Assembly (NCBI GenBank): GCA_051658525.1 | Contig: JBOFMT010000119.1 | Span: forward strand, 21,424 to 85,423 | Reading direction: 5' to 3' | Source: JBOFMT01 sp051658525 | GTDB lineage: Bacteria > Bacillota_I > Bacilli_A > Erysipelotrichales > Erysipelotrichaceae | DNA length: 64,000 nt | Notes under the pieces: generated by a model | Database searches by the model: none | What the model was told of the DNA's origin: nothing | Seen by the model: the letters and a program-made list of their open reading frames with translations, nothing else | Program-made: the position numbers and the translations under genes | Shown here: positions 7,285-16,252 of the stretch, piece by piece | How the letters are laid out: every line of letters begins with the position of its first letter | Position numbering within the stretch: the first letter of the stretch is position 1

Positions 7285-8535
7285 ATGAAAGTATCAGCAT
7301 TTGAACAATTTAAATCGGAGGCCGATCGTTGCTTACTTTGTGCCAATGCACGTTGTAAAACGTTCTGTCCCATTGCAACACCAATTCCAGAACTAATCGC
7401 CTTATATCGAGAAGGAAATATCGATGAAGTTGCGAAACAACTATTTGAAAATAATCCACTTAGCGCATTTTGTGGCGTCGTCTGTGCTCACGAAGATCAG
7501 TGTGCCGGACATTGTGTACGTGGATTTAAGGGAGAACCGATTGCGTTTCATGAAATGGAAGCAGCAATATCAAAAGCATATCTATACCAAAATGAATTCC
7601 AACAAGCTCCCCTTCGCGATGAGCATATCGCAATTATTGGAAGTGGGCCTGCAGGACTTACGGTTGCCCTAACACTTGCAATGCAAGGATACCGTATTAC
7701 GATATTTGAAAAAAACAATCAAATTGGTGGAATGTTACGCTATGGGATTCCTGACTTCCGACTAGATAAAACCTTGTTGGATCGTTTAGAACAAGTACTT
7801 GTTAAGTTAAACGTAAAGATCCGTTATAATACCCTTGTTGGTGCTGGATTAACCGTAGATACCTTATTGGAGGATAGTTATAAAGCTATCTTTATTGGAA
7901 CTGGTGTTTGGAATCCAAAACCATTGCATATCAAAGGAGAAACCTTAGGTCATGTTCACTATGCGGTAAACTATTTGAAAACACCGAACGATTTCCACTT
8001 AGGTGATGATGTTGTCGTTATTGGTGCTGGTAATGTTGCTATGGATGCTGCACGTACAGCAAAGCGCAATGGAGCTAAAAACGTAACGATCATCTACCGT
8101 AAAGATGCTGACTTTATGAAAGCAACAAAAAAAGAAATTATGGAAACAGAAGAGGACGGGGTTAACTTCTTATTCTATCGTGCGCCAAAAGAAATTAACG
8201 ATGAAGGTCTTGTCTTGGTTGAATCAAGAAAAAGCATCAAAGAAGATGGTATGAGTGATTTTACGTTAATTGAAGCGAGCGAAGAACAGTTTGCTGCGAG
8301 TGCAATTTTAGTTGCAATTAGCCAAACAACTAGAACCCATATCACTTCCTCAACAAAAAACTTGAATACCAATCGCTGGGGTCTATTAGAAGTTGATGAA
8401 ACTGGTCATACATCTCGAGAAGCAATCTTTGCTAGTGGAGATGTGGTAACTGGAGCAAAAACCGTTGTTGAAGCGGTTGCACAAGCTAAGATAGTAGCAC
8501 AAAGCATTGATGAGTATTGTAAACAAACAGTTTAA
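7285..8535 (+). CDS. NAD(P)-dependent oxidoreductase, glutamate synthase small subunit-like
   Basis: A 416-residue flavoprotein. An N-terminal ferredoxin-like region carries two Cys sets (CLLCANARCKTFCP and CGVVCAHEDQCAGHC) for two [4Fe-4S] clusters. It is followed by an FAD motif IIGSGPAGLTVAL, the GGMLRYGIPDFRL signature of GltD/dihydropyrimidine dehydrogenase-type proteins, and an NAD(P) motif VIGAGNVAMDAA. No large glutamate synthase subunit is nearby, so the electron acceptor is unknown. The start at 7285 is preferred since GGGAG sits 7 bases upstream; ATGs at 7267 and 7279 are badly placed. Monocistronic, with a strong terminator. Confidence 0.82.
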   Translation: MKVSAFEQFKSEADRCLLCANARCKTFCPIATPIPELIALYREGNIDEVAKQLFENNPLSAFCGVVCAHEDQCAGHCVRGFKGEPIAFHEMEAAISKAYLYQNEFQQAPLRDEHIAIIGSGPAGLTVALTLAMQGYRITIFEKNNQIGGMLRYGIPDFRLDKTLLDRLEQVLVKLNVKIRYNTLVGAGLTVDTLLEDSYKAIFIGTGVWNPKPLHIKGETLGHVHYAVNYLKTPNDFHLGDDVVVIGAGNVAMDAARTAKRNGAKNVTIIYRKDADFMKATKKEIMETEEDGVNFLFYRAPKEINDEGLVLVESRKSIKEDGMSDFTLIEASEEQFAASAILVAISQTTRTHITSSTKNLNTNRWGLLEVDETGHTSREAIFASGDVVTGAKTVVEAVAQAKIVAQSIDEYCKQTV

Positions 8536-8559
8536 GTATCGCTTGCGATACTTTTTTTT
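8534..8559 (+). terminator. Terminator of GltD-like gene
   Basis: Perfect 9-bp stem AAGTATCGC / GCGATACTT with a 2-base loop and T8. The stem overlaps the stop codon. Confidence 0.88.
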
Positions 8560-8585
8560 GACATCCCTTCACAAAAAGCTATGAT
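8558..8585 (+). promoter_or_regulatory. Sigma-A promoter with perfect -35
   Basis: -35 TTGACA, 16-base spacer, -10 TATGAT. The -35 overlaps the T tail of the preceding terminator. Confidence 0.7.
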
Positions 8586-8603
8586 AAATGGGAGGTGAAC
8601 ACA

Positions 8604-9398
8604 ATGAACGATAAAATGCCCATTTACTTTTTTTCTCATGGTAGTCCGATGAATATCATCGAACAAACAAGCTTTAGTAACACATTAGATACGTTAGCTC
8701 ATACGATGCCACAACCCAAGGCTATCATAATGATTTCAGCCCATTGGGTGACACAAGGCTCTAAGCTATCCCGTGTCGAGCAACCCAAACAAATCTACGA
8801 CTTCTATGGTTTTCCACCAGAACTATATCAAGTCACTTACCATCCTTTAGGCGCTCCAAGTTTAGCCACTCATATCAAAGAACGAATTCCTACGATTGAA
8901 TGGGATGCTTCCTGGGGACTAGATCATGGTGCCTGGTCTGTATTATTTCGACTCTACCCCAAAGCAAATATCCCTGTGATTCAACTTTCGATTGACCAAA
9001 ATAAAACCTTAGCAGAACACATTGCATTTGCTAAGCAGTTAAGCTTTTTAAGATCGGAGGGCGTCCTCATTATTGGTAGTGGTAATATCATTCATAGCTT
9101 TCAATATGCCAATCCGTTGCGTGATGCACCAGCGTATGATTGGGCGATTGAAACGCACCAGTTACTGCTAAATGCAATAAGGGAACATCGGCATCAAGAT
9201 TTAATTGACTATCAAACATTACATCCGAATGCCAGCCGTGCCTTTCAAACCTTGGAACATTATATTCCAGCACTCTATATTAGTGCACTGAGTGAGCAAG
9301 AAGATCAATATGAATGCTTGCATACTAGCTTTCAACATGCTAGTATGTCCATGAGTTGTTTTGTATGGAAACAACAGGAGGTCTTTCATGAAATATGA
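8604..9398 (+). CDS. Class III extradiol dioxygenase family (DOPA dioxygenase-like)
   Basis: A 264-residue member of the LigB/YgiD family, which opens catechol rings with a non-haem metal. Visible motifs are FSHGSPMN (metal His), ISAHWV, GLDHGAWSV (second and catalytic His) and IIGSGNIIHSF. The natural substrate of bacterial members is unknown; YgiD acts on L-DOPA in vitro. The ATG at 8604 is chosen over a GTG at 8595 because GGGAGG lies 8 bases upstream. It forms a two-gene operon with the GyrI-like gene, overlapping it by 11 bases. Confidence 0.82.
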   Translation: MNDKMPIYFFSHGSPMNIIEQTSFSNTLDTLAHTMPQPKAIIMISAHWVTQGSKLSRVEQPKQIYDFYGFPPELYQVTYHPLGAPSLATHIKERIPTIEWDASWGLDHGAWSVLFRLYPKANIPVIQLSIDQNKTLAEHIAFAKQLSFLRSEGVLIIGSGNIIHSFQYANPLRDAPAYDWAIETHQLLLNAIREHRHQDLIDYQTLHPNASRAFQTLEHYIPALYISALSEQEDQYECLHTSFQHASMSMSCFVWKQQEVFHEI

Positions 9399-10002
9399 AT
9401 GGAAATTAAAAGATAAAGATTTGTATCTTCCAAAACATCGTCCCAGCGTAATCGATGTTCCAGCGATGCGCTTTCTTACCATCACAGGAAAGGGAAATCC
9501 AAACGATAACCCTGAATTTAGTGAAGCAGTCACAGCGCTCTATAGTGCTAGTTATGCGATCAAAATGAGCTGGAAACGTATCAAAGGCAATCAAGACTAT
9601 ACTGTCTTTCCTTTGGAAGGCATTTGGGATTTAACAGAAGAAGGAAGAAACAAAACAGAACTAGATAAAAATGATTTTGTTTTCACCCTAATGATTCGTC
9701 AACCTGATTTTGTACCGGATGAATACATCTATGAAATGATTGAACAAACAAAAATTAAAAAGGATGTACCTCGATTAGACCAATTGAAATTGGAAACCAT
9801 TCATGATGGATTGTGTCTACAAATGATGCATAAGGGCCCGTTTGATGATGAACCAGCAAGCTTTGCTTGGATGAAGGAAATCCAAACCGAAGAAGGCTAT
9901 ACTCGCTTATCGATGACACACCGTGAAATTTATATTTCCGATATGCGTAAAACAAAACCTGAAAAACTAAAAACAGTATTACGATACCAAATAAAAAAAT
10001 AG
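9388..10002 (+). CDS. GyrI-like small-molecule binding domain protein
   Basis: A 204-residue protein starting MKYEWKLKDKDLYLP. The pattern VIDVPAMRFLTITGKGNPND, then YALKMSW-like SYAIKMSWKRIKG and KGPFDDEPASFAWM, is typical of YgaP/GyrI-like proteins of the DUF family that bind or hydrolyse hydrophobic small molecules. It starts inside the dioxygenase gene with AGGAGG 7 bases before the ATG, so translation is probably coupled. The pairing suggests handling of an aromatic compound, but this is inference. Confidence 0.75.
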   Translation: MKYEWKLKDKDLYLPKHRPSVIDVPAMRFLTITGKGNPNDNPEFSEAVTALYSASYAIKMSWKRIKGNQDYTVFPLEGIWDLTEEGRNKTELDKNDFVFTLMIRQPDFVPDEYIYEMIEQTKIKKDVPRLDQLKLETIHDGLCLQMMHKGPFDDEPASFAWMKEIQTEEGYTRLSMTHREIYISDMRKTKPEKLKTVLRYQIKK

Positions 10003-10023
10003 TCGCAAAGCGACTATTTTTTT
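9993..10023. terminator. Bidirectional terminator
   Basis: A 13-bp stem (AAAAAATAGTCGC / GCGACTATTTTTT) with an AAA loop between convergent genes. Confidence 0.92.
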
Positions 10024-10664
10024 GGTGGTACATACAACGTTAATAAGTTATCCAGTACAAAGTCATGGTCAAGCTCATACAACTTTTTCCAAGTTAATTT
10101 TTGTTGAGAGCTTCCCGCTGCAGATACAATACATACCGGATGTTCATCTTCATAAACATCCATCAAATCTAACTTTAAATCACTTGCAATGAGTTGATCA
10201 AACAACTGCGGAATTAAAAGATGTAAACTTGGCACTACCTTTTGTGCATCAAAATCAAGCGCATCCAATACTTGTAATCCTTCGATAGGATCAATTTTCA
10301 AAGCTGCAAACATCGGATCCAAAAAGCTTTGACCGCCAAAAATCGTGACATTCGCTTCTTTGGCCAACATCTTAACGGTATACTCCGCAACACAAGGGTG
10401 ACCCGGAACCGCATAGACGATATCCGTTGTTTGTCCCAAGCTGATAATTTGTGCGATGATTGTTTCATAAACAGTTTTAAAATCATCATGTTCCATATAA
10501 ACTGCATCAAAACTCTCAAATGCAATTCCTTCCGCCTTTAACAAGGCTACCATCGGATGTTCTGCAGTACGTAAATATAGGGGTTTCCCACTACGCAACA
10601 CCTCCAAAACACCAACTGGAATTTGTTTTTCATCACCAGCACCCAAACCAATAATTGTAATCAT
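10014..10664 (-). CDS. Tetrapyrrole methylase-fold protein (YabN N-domain only)
   Basis: A 216-residue SAM-binding tetrapyrrole methylase fold with ITIIGLGAGDEKQIPVG at the start and YAVPGHPCVAEYTV in the middle, as in the first half of Bacillus YabN/MazG fusions. Bacillus YabN is about 490 residues and continues with a MazG NTP pyrophosphohydrolase domain. Here the protein stops at LTLYVPPKK, about where that domain would begin, so it is a stand-alone or shortened form. It starts 11 bases after the rlmH stop and shares that transcript. The activity is unknown; it is not a corrin-pathway enzyme by context. Confidence 0.78.
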   Translation of the reverse strand: MITIIGLGAGDEKQIPVGVLEVLRSGKPLYLRTAEHPMVALLKAEGIAFESFDAVYMEHDDFKTVYETIIAQIISLGQTTDIVYAVPGHPCVAEYTVKMLAKEANVTIFGGQSFLDPMFAALKIDPIEGLQVLDALDFDAQKVVPSLHLLIPQLFDQLIASDLKLDLMDVYEDEHPVCIVSAAGSSQQKLTWKKLYELDHDFVLDNLLTLYVPPKK

Positions 10665-10675
10665 AATCGTCCTTT

Positions 10676-11104
10676 CTAGAGATGTGTCAATTGTTCTAAC
10701 AACATCATTCGCGCAAACAAATGGGTAAAGGTCATTTCACTCATCTTTACGTTCCATTTTGCCTTTTTTAAGAGCGCATCACTAATTCCCAAAGAGCCTC
10801 CAATGATGAAACCGACATGTTCTACCGATTTCACCTTCGCTAGCAACTCTGGTGTTTTCCACATTTTACCATGCAAGTCCAAGGCAATCAAGACTTCTTG
10901 ATCACGCATTTTTGCTTCTAACAATGCACATTCTGCCTGTTTCACTTGTTCTTGTTGTGCCAAGGAGTAGTGGGAAGGACATTCCAAATCCTTGATTTCA
11001 ATGATTTCAATCTCATGGTGTTTTCTAATTTCTTTTAGATAGCTATCAATTTGTTGTTGCATCCAAACTTCTTTGATACGTCCTACACAATAAATACGAA
11101 TCAT
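10676..11104 (-). CDS. rlmH: 23S rRNA pseudouridine-1915 N3-methyltransferase, C-terminally short
   Basis: A 142-residue SPOUT methyltransferase that modifies helix 69 of 23S rRNA on the 70S ribosome. MIRIYCVGRIKE, ALDLHGK and the SAM knot GFIIGGSLGIS are present. Family members are about 155-159 residues and end with a tail like YRA(F/W)...PYH(K/R). Here the protein stops at LLEQLTHL, so that tail is missing. The stop is followed at once by the next gene's AAAGGA site, and no other frame encodes the tail. Tail residues are implicated in catalysis or ribosome binding, so activity may be altered. Confidence 0.85.
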   Translation of the reverse strand: MIRIYCVGRIKEVWMQQQIDSYLKEIRKHHEIEIIEIKDLECPSHYSLAQQEQVKQAECALLEAKMRDQEVLIALDLHGKMWKTPELLAKVKSVEHVGFIIGGSLGISDALLKKAKWNVKMSEMTFTHLFARMMLLEQLTHL

Positions 11105-11115
11105 CTTTTTCTCCT

Positions 11116-11142
11116 TAAAAAACTGGCTTAGCGCCAGTTTAT
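11116..11142 (-). terminator. Terminator after htrA
   Basis: Stem AAACTGGC / GCCAGTTT with a TTAGC loop and a T6 tail on the minus strand, between htrA and rlmH. The rlmH ribosome site follows directly, so readthrough may still occur. Confidence 0.72.
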
Positions 11143-12218
11143 TTTAATGTAACATTCAATTCAAGTAAAGAACCGTCGCGATATACGGTAATCGTAACAC
11201 GTTCGCCTACTTTTTTCTGATACAACTCTTGTCTAAATTGTTTGAATGAAGTAATCTCTACACCATCAAAGGCAGTCAATATATCCCCAACTTCAACACC
11301 TGCTAGAGCTGCAGGAGAATCAGTACTTACATCAGCAATAATCAAACCAGATTTAATTGCATCATCAATTTTGAAATATGCGCGTTCATACGCTGTAAAC
11401 TCATCAATCGAACGTGCAGAAATCCCTAAGATAGGACGTTCTACTTTACCATTTTGTGCTAGTTGTTCGATCACAGGAATTACTTCATTGATTGGAATGG
11501 CAAAACCAATTCCCTCTACTGAAGTATCAGCAATTTTCATCGAGTTAATCCCGATCAACTCTCCTGCCATATTAATCAACGCCCCTCCAGAGTTACCTGG
11601 ATTAATGGCAGCATCCGTTTGTAATACAACACTATCCCAGTCATCCGTACCGTTGTTATCCAAATCGACACCAACACTACGATTGACACCAGAGATCAAC
11701 CCACCGGTCACACTTCCTTGAAATTCAAGTCCCAAGGGTGATCCCATTGCAATGACATACTCGCCTTTTTTTGTTAACGAAGAGTCACCTAATTTAAATG
11801 CTTTTGCTTCAAAATCAACTTCCATTTCCAACAACGCTAAGTCGGTTAATTGATCACTTCCTACTAACGTTGCTTTGACTTCACTCGTATTTGCAAAGCG
11901 AACCACAATTTCTGTAGCTCCATCGATTACATGGTGATTGGTAACAACATATACTTTATTATCATCTACAGAATAGATGACACCACTTCCGGTACCAATG
12001 GCAGCACCCCCACTAATCGAGGTAACACCAACCACTTTCTCCTCTGTATCTTCTACAAGTGCAGTTAAGTCGCTTGTGATATTGGCAACTACATTTGTTG
12101 TTGTGTTTTGACCCAAGTTTGTGTTTGGTTCATTACTTTTTAAAGAACTCAATTGAAAGGTTAAGACCATATTCCAAACGAGTAGAATTCCTAAAATTGC
12201 TGTAACTACCTTCTTCAT
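11139..12218 (-). CDS. htrA: HtrA/DegP-like membrane serine protease
   Basis: A 359-residue trypsin-like (S1C) protease. Residues 5-24 are an N-terminal membrane anchor. The catalytic triad is visible as H96 (VVTNHHVIDG), D126 (LTDLALLE) and S210 (NPGNSGGALIN). A single PDZ domain follows at about 260-350 (SPAALAGVEVGDILTAFDG). It would degrade or refold damaged proteins at the outer face of the membrane. Its start overlaps the walJ stop by ATGA, the gene order seen in the Bacillus wal locus. Confidence 0.93.
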   Translation of the reverse strand: MKKVVTAILGILLVWNMVLTFQLSSLKSNEPNTNLGQNTTTNVVANITSDLTALVEDTEEKVVGVTSISGGAAIGTGSGVIYSVDDNKVYVVTNHHVIDGATEIVVRFANTSEVKATLVGSDQLTDLALLEMEVDFEAKAFKLGDSSLTKKGEYVIAMGSPLGLEFQGSVTGGLISGVNRSVGVDLDNNGTDDWDSVVLQTDAAINPGNSGGALINMAGELIGINSMKIADTSVEGIGFAIPINEVIPVIEQLAQNGKVERPILGISARSIDEFTAYERAYFKIDDAIKSGLIIADVSTDSPAALAGVEVGDILTAFDGVEITSFKQFRQELYQKKVGERVTITVYRDGSLLELNVTLK

Positions 12219-12961
12219 TTTGTATTTCCTCCAATAATGATTTTAAACTGCTCTGCAGCTCGAATCTTTACTTTATTAACATCGATTCCTCGATGTTGAA
12301 ACACGCTGTGGTATGCTTGTAAAGCAGCTTGTGCAGTATTTCCTTCTTCACTCAAATGAGCTAAAAGAATTTCCTTTGTTTGTTCCCCCATGATTTGACT
12401 CATGAGATAAGCACTATCTTCATTACATAAGTGACCATAGTCTGAAAGTATTCGTTGCTTTACAACCATAGGCCGTTGCGTCTGCATCAATAACTCTACA
12501 TCATGATTACTTTCAAAAATATAATAATCTGCATTTTTAATATACGGTAATAATTCTTCTTTGATATAACCGGTATCTGTAATATATACAAGGCGATGTT
12601 CTAACCCTTCAATCACAAATCCACTTGCACCAGGGCTATCATGGGATACGGGTAAAATTTTGACGCGCAAATCTTTGATTTGAACTTCTTCAAAACTTTG
12701 AAGTGGTTTATGGGTATCAAATTTTAAATTTTCATGTCCATATATTTCATGATTTTTAAACAGCTTTACACCTGCTACATGGTCTCCATGTGTATGTGTA
12801 AGCAGTATAGCATCAATAGCTTGCAAATCAAGTTGTAAGGTTTCAAAGCATTGCTTCATATATTTTTGTGTGGTTCCACAATCGATCAGCAATACGGTAT
12901 CTTGGTACTTGATCAAACAAGCATTTCCTTTGGAACCACTCGCTAACATCGCAAACTTCAT
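12215..12961 (-). CDS. walJ: WalJ (YycJ) metallo-beta-lactamase fold hydrolase
   Basis: A 248-residue protein starting MKFAMLASGSKGNACLI, the WalJ/YycJ hallmark, with the dinuclear metal motif LTHTHGDHVAG and further ligands in SHDSPGA, ITDTGYI and LAHLSEEGN. YycJ has 5'-to-3' DNA exonuclease activity and is linked to mismatch repair and cell-wall regulation. It sits between the M23 peptidase (4 bases away) and htrA, but the walR/walK kinase genes usually upstream are not present. Confidence 0.92.
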   Translation of the reverse strand: MKFAMLASGSKGNACLIKYQDTVLLIDCGTTQKYMKQCFETLQLDLQAIDAILLTHTHGDHVAGVKLFKNHEIYGHENLKFDTHKPLQSFEEVQIKDLRVKILPVSHDSPGASGFVIEGLEHRLVYITDTGYIKEELLPYIKNADYYIFESNHDVELLMQTQRPMVVKQRILSDYGHLCNEDSAYLMSQIMGEQTKEILLAHLSEEGNTAQAALQAYHSVFQHRGIDVNKVKIRAAEQFKIIIGGNTK

Positions 12962-12964
12962 AAG

Positions 12965-14458
12965 CTAATTCCCCATAAACGTAATCGGGTTCAATTTCAC
13001 CCCATTGCGCCGGATTTCAAAATGGACATGTGGACCTGTTGCCAGCCCCGTCATACCAATTTGCCCTATGAGTTCCCCTTTTGCTACCGTAGTACCAACA
13101 GGAGGGAATCCAGGACGGTTCATATGACCATAATATGTTGTATAACCGTTATTATGGTTGATTTCAACCCAATATCCATTGATTGGATGATATGAGTTTA
13201 CTGTTACAACACCACGATCACTCGCATAGATATTTCCATAGCGGTTGTACGCATTTTGAATATCAATCGCTTGGTGATTGTAGTAACATCCCCAACCACA
13301 AGTGACACGCGGATTATCAACCGGCCATCGGAAACTTCCACTTCCGACATTTGGTATTACTTTGGTACCAATCGAAATAATTTCCGGTTGTGCGGCTTCA
13401 ATGACAAGCGATGAAATAACTTCCCCACTCACCAATTCTCCATTGATATAGGTTTCTTTGTACTTCACGTTTTTCTTCCCCATTTTTTCGGTTTGAATCA
13501 CGTTACGTACCCCTTCAGTTACCGTTGCATCATAAACATATTGTGTTGCTGGTGGATATACTTTTTCCGATACCAGTTTTTCACGTTCTACCTGAACAGT
13601 AATTGGGGAATCCGGTTCTGATACATCAAGTTCCATACCAACTTCAAGCACTTGATTTTCGGAACGAATCTTATCAGCATTGATCGAAATCAAATGCTCA
13701 ACTGTTAAGGAATTTAACCAGGCAATCCCCTCTACGGTATCGAACTCTTGCACTTCGTAGTAGGTTGGCACTGCATCATATCCATAACTTAAATAGGACA
13801 ATGCTTCTTCTTTGGTTTTTAATATTCTGCTAGCCGATGCCAACCCTTTGGTAACGGTTGCTGATTCTAAAATCGCAAAGCTAACATCGCGCGTCCCATA
13901 CTTGGTCAACTCTGGTGTTTTTTTATTACTTGTAAAGAGCTCCCAAGAGGCTTTATCAATATAGTTTAATACATACAAATCCCGTGCTTCACGGAATTCA
14001 TCGATGTTTTTCACATAGGCTACTTCTCCATTGGAGAATTCAACCTTATCCACTTCGACCGAGAACATATCATTTTCGTCGAGATAAGCTAGGATTTCAT
14101 CATCCTTATCTTCATAGACTTGATACGACAAGACACTTTTTACAATTACATCTTCCCCAAACCAAAGATTCGTATCAGGGAAAATTTCTTCATAACGCTC
14201 TTCGTACACGCGTTGTAGTAAAGCATCCAGTTTTGCTTTATCTTGTACCACTCCAAGCATAGTATCCTTCAAATATACTTCAAATACTTCATTTTGTGTT
14301 GTACTTAAAGAAAGTCGAGCTTGCTCAATCAACTGCGTCACTTCTTCACTTTCCCCTTGCAAAGTATACGAAGATTGCGGCTTCGTACCCATAAAGGCAA
14401 GTCCTAGCGATAGCGTTAACACTAGTATGGATAAAAGAATTTGCTGAGATTTACGCAT
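12965..14458 (-). CDS. Cell-wall endopeptidase: LysM, G5 and M23 domains
   Basis: A 497-residue exported protein. MRKSQQ then a hydrophobic stretch forms a signal or anchor. A long helical N-region follows, then a LysM-like domain at ~233-279 (YYEVQEFDTVEGIAW), a G5 domain at ~285-366 and an M23 zinc peptidase at ~375-495. Zinc and catalytic residues are visible: H395 and D399 (NHQAID), H445 (YYGHM), and H477 and H479 (GPHVHFE). It should cut peptidoglycan cross-bridges. The start at 14458 is chosen because GAGGA precedes it and a positively charged signal peptide follows; it overlaps dnaB by 8 bases. It occupies the place where walRKHI normally lies. Confidence 0.88.
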   Translation of the reverse strand: MRKSQQILLSILVLTLSLGLAFMGTKPQSSYTLQGESEEVTQLIEQARLSLSTTQNEVFEVYLKDTMLGVVQDKAKLDALLQRVYEERYEEIFPDTNLWFGEDVIVKSVLSYQVYEDKDDEILAYLDENDMFSVEVDKVEFSNGEVAYVKNIDEFREARDLYVLNYIDKASWELFTSNKKTPELTKYGTRDVSFAILESATVTKGLASASRILKTKEEALSYLSYGYDAVPTYYEVQEFDTVEGIAWLNSLTVEHLISINADKIRSENQVLEVGMELDVSEPDSPITVQVEREKLVSEKVYPPATQYVYDATVTEGVRNVIQTEKMGKKNVKYKETYINGELVSGEVISSLVIEAAQPEIISIGTKVIPNVGSGSFRWPVDNPRVTCGWGCYYNHQAIDIQNAYNRYGNIYASDRGVVTVNSYHPINGYWVEINHNNGYTTYYGHMNRPGFPPVGTTVAKGELIGQIGMTGLATGPHVHFEIRRNGVKLNPITFMGN

Positions 14459-15800
14459 GATCACTGTCCTCATAATTGAAGAAGGCATTGATGGATTTAT
14501 TAAATGCTAATTCAATATTTCTAGTCGCACCATTTCGGTGTTTTGCGATATTGACTTCGGTACGGTCTTCACTGGATTCTTTGGTTTCATCACGGTTGTA
14601 GTACTCGTCGCGGTACAGGAACATTACAATATCTGCATCCTGTTCGATTGCTCCAGACTCACGTAAATCTGAAAGCATCGGACGTTTGTCTTGACGTTGT
14701 TCTACGGAACGAGATAACTGTGATAAGGCAATAACAGGACATTCTAGCTCTCTGGCCAAAGCCTTTAAGCTACGGGAAATTTCCGAAACTTCTTGTTGTC
14801 GGTTATCCCCTCCACCTTTTCCGCTCCCACTGATCAATTGTAGGTAGTCGATAAGTACCATATCCAAACCATGTTCCGATTTTAACTTTCGACATTTAGA
14901 AAAGATTTCCGCCATTTTCACACTAGCGCTATCATCAATGAACAATTTCGCACCCATCATTTCATTGGCAGCTTCATTCAATTGATTGAATTCGTCATCC
15001 TTTAAAAATCCGGTTCTTAACTTACTTGACTCGATTTGAGATTTTGCGGAAAGAATACGTTTCATTAATGCTTCAGCAGGCATCTCCAGTGAGAATACGG
15101 CAATTGCACCTGAATTCAACATGGAAGCATTGAGTGCTAAATTCAATGCAAATGCAGTCTTCCCCATGGAAGGACGTGCTGCAAGAATAATTAAGTCTCC
15201 ACGCTGGAATCCATTCGTTGTACGGTCCAAATCGCGATAGCCAGTTGCAACACCCGTTACCGCCTCTTTGCTTTCACGTAAGCGCATCACTTCTTCAATG
15301 ACATCGGTAACTACGGTTCTTGAAGATTTAAAATCGGTTGTTCTACGAGAGCGAGTAACATGTAAAATGTCTTTTTCTGCTTTGTCCATAACGAAATCCA
15401 ATTCGTTACTTCCATCAAAACCTTCTTTCGCAATCAATTCTGCGGTTTCAATCAAGCGACGCAAATGTGCTTTGTTTTTAACGATATCGATATAGTATGC
15501 AGCGTTGGCACTCGAAACCGCACCATCGCTCAATCGTACGAGGTATTCAATACCTCCCATTTCCTGAAGTTTTCCAAGATCATTTAGGCGAGAGATTACA
15601 CTGGTTCCATCGATTGGGTTGTTGCTTTCCATCAAGTCATCCATCGCTTGAAATATGATTTGGTGCGATTCCAAGAAGAAATCATCAACGGCCAAATCCA
15701 TATCGCGAGTAATGCTAGCAACTTGTGGATAGATTAACATCGAACCTAAAATCGATTGCTCTGCCTCTAAACTATGTGGTAGTTCGCGATACAAACTCAT
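14451..15800 (-). CDS. dnaB: Replicative DNA helicase
   Basis: A 449-residue hexameric helicase that unwinds DNA at the fork (called dnaC in Bacillus subtilis). The N-domain begins MSLYRELPHSLEAEQSILG. The RecA-like core has Walker A AARPSMGKTAFA, Walker B-type MVLIDYLQLI, and the arginine-finger region LSDLRESGAIEQDADIVMF. No intein is present. It lies 2 bases after rplI in the classic rpsF-ssb-rpsR...rplI-dnaB order. Confidence 0.97.
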   Translation of the reverse strand: MSLYRELPHSLEAEQSILGSMLIYPQVASITRDMDLAVDDFFLESHQIIFQAMDDLMESNNPIDGTSVISRLNDLGKLQEMGGIEYLVRLSDGAVSSANAAYYIDIVKNKAHLRRLIETAELIAKEGFDGSNELDFVMDKAEKDILHVTRSRRTTDFKSSRTVVTDVIEEVMRLRESKEAVTGVATGYRDLDRTTNGFQRGDLIILAARPSMGKTAFALNLALNASMLNSGAIAVFSLEMPAEALMKRILSAKSQIESSKLRTGFLKDDEFNQLNEAANEMMGAKLFIDDSASVKMAEIFSKCRKLKSEHGLDMVLIDYLQLISGSGKGGGDNRQQEVSEISRSLKALARELECPVIALSQLSRSVEQRQDKRPMLSDLRESGAIEQDADIVMFLYRDEYYNRDETKESSEDRTEVNIAKHRNGATRNIELAFNKSINAFFNYEDSDHA

Positions 15801-15802
15801 AG

Positions 15803-16252
15803 TTATTCTCCAGTGATGTGAATCTTGATTTCTCCAATCACTTTGTTTTTATACAGATCAATTTTCACATGACTGTAACCCAAACTAGAGATTGCACTGC
15901 TATCCAACATCTTACGTTTATCTAGATAAATTTGGTGTTTTTTATTGAGTTGTTCGATGATTTGTTTGGTAGATACACTTCCAAACACACGCCCGTCTTT
16001 TCCAGCTTTTACACGGAATTCCAAGCATAAGGTAGCCAAACGTTCTTTTAATGCAATAGCATCCAATTCTTTTTGCTTTTCTGCCTCTGCACTAGCTACG
16101 TTTTGATCATCTAGAATTTCCATACTTTTCTTTGTTGCTTCCACAGCTAATTTCTTAGCAACCAAGAAATTACGTCCATATCCATCAGCGACCTCTACAA
16201 CTTCACCTTTTTTTCCTACTTTTTTAACATCACTTAATAAAATCACTTTCAT
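15803..16252 (-). CDS. rplI: 50S ribosomal protein bL9
   Basis: A 149-residue two-domain protein with the typical start MKVILLSDVKKVGKKGEVVEVADGYGRNFLV... seen as separate motifs, a long connecting helix, and a C-domain with GRVFGSVSTKQI. It binds 23S rRNA at the base of the L1 stalk. The ATG overlaps the gdpP stop by ATGA. Confidence 0.97.
   Translation of the reverse strand: MKVILLSDVKKVGKKGEVVEVADGYGRNFLVAKKLAVEATKKSMEILDDQNVASAEAEKQKELDAIALKERLATLCLEFRVKAGKDGRVFGSVSTKQIIEQLNKKHQIYLDKRKMLDSSAISSLGYSHVKIDLYKNKVIGEIKIHITGE

Noticed and set aside
10660..10690. A possible frameshift explaining short RlmH
   Set aside because: All three frames after the stop were read; none encodes a YRA...PYH tail, and the next gene's ribosome site begins at once.
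13984..14262. A plus-strand ORF within the M23 peptidase gene
   Set aside because: Shadow of a real gene; the Leu/His-rich content is typical of antisense frames and there is no start signal.
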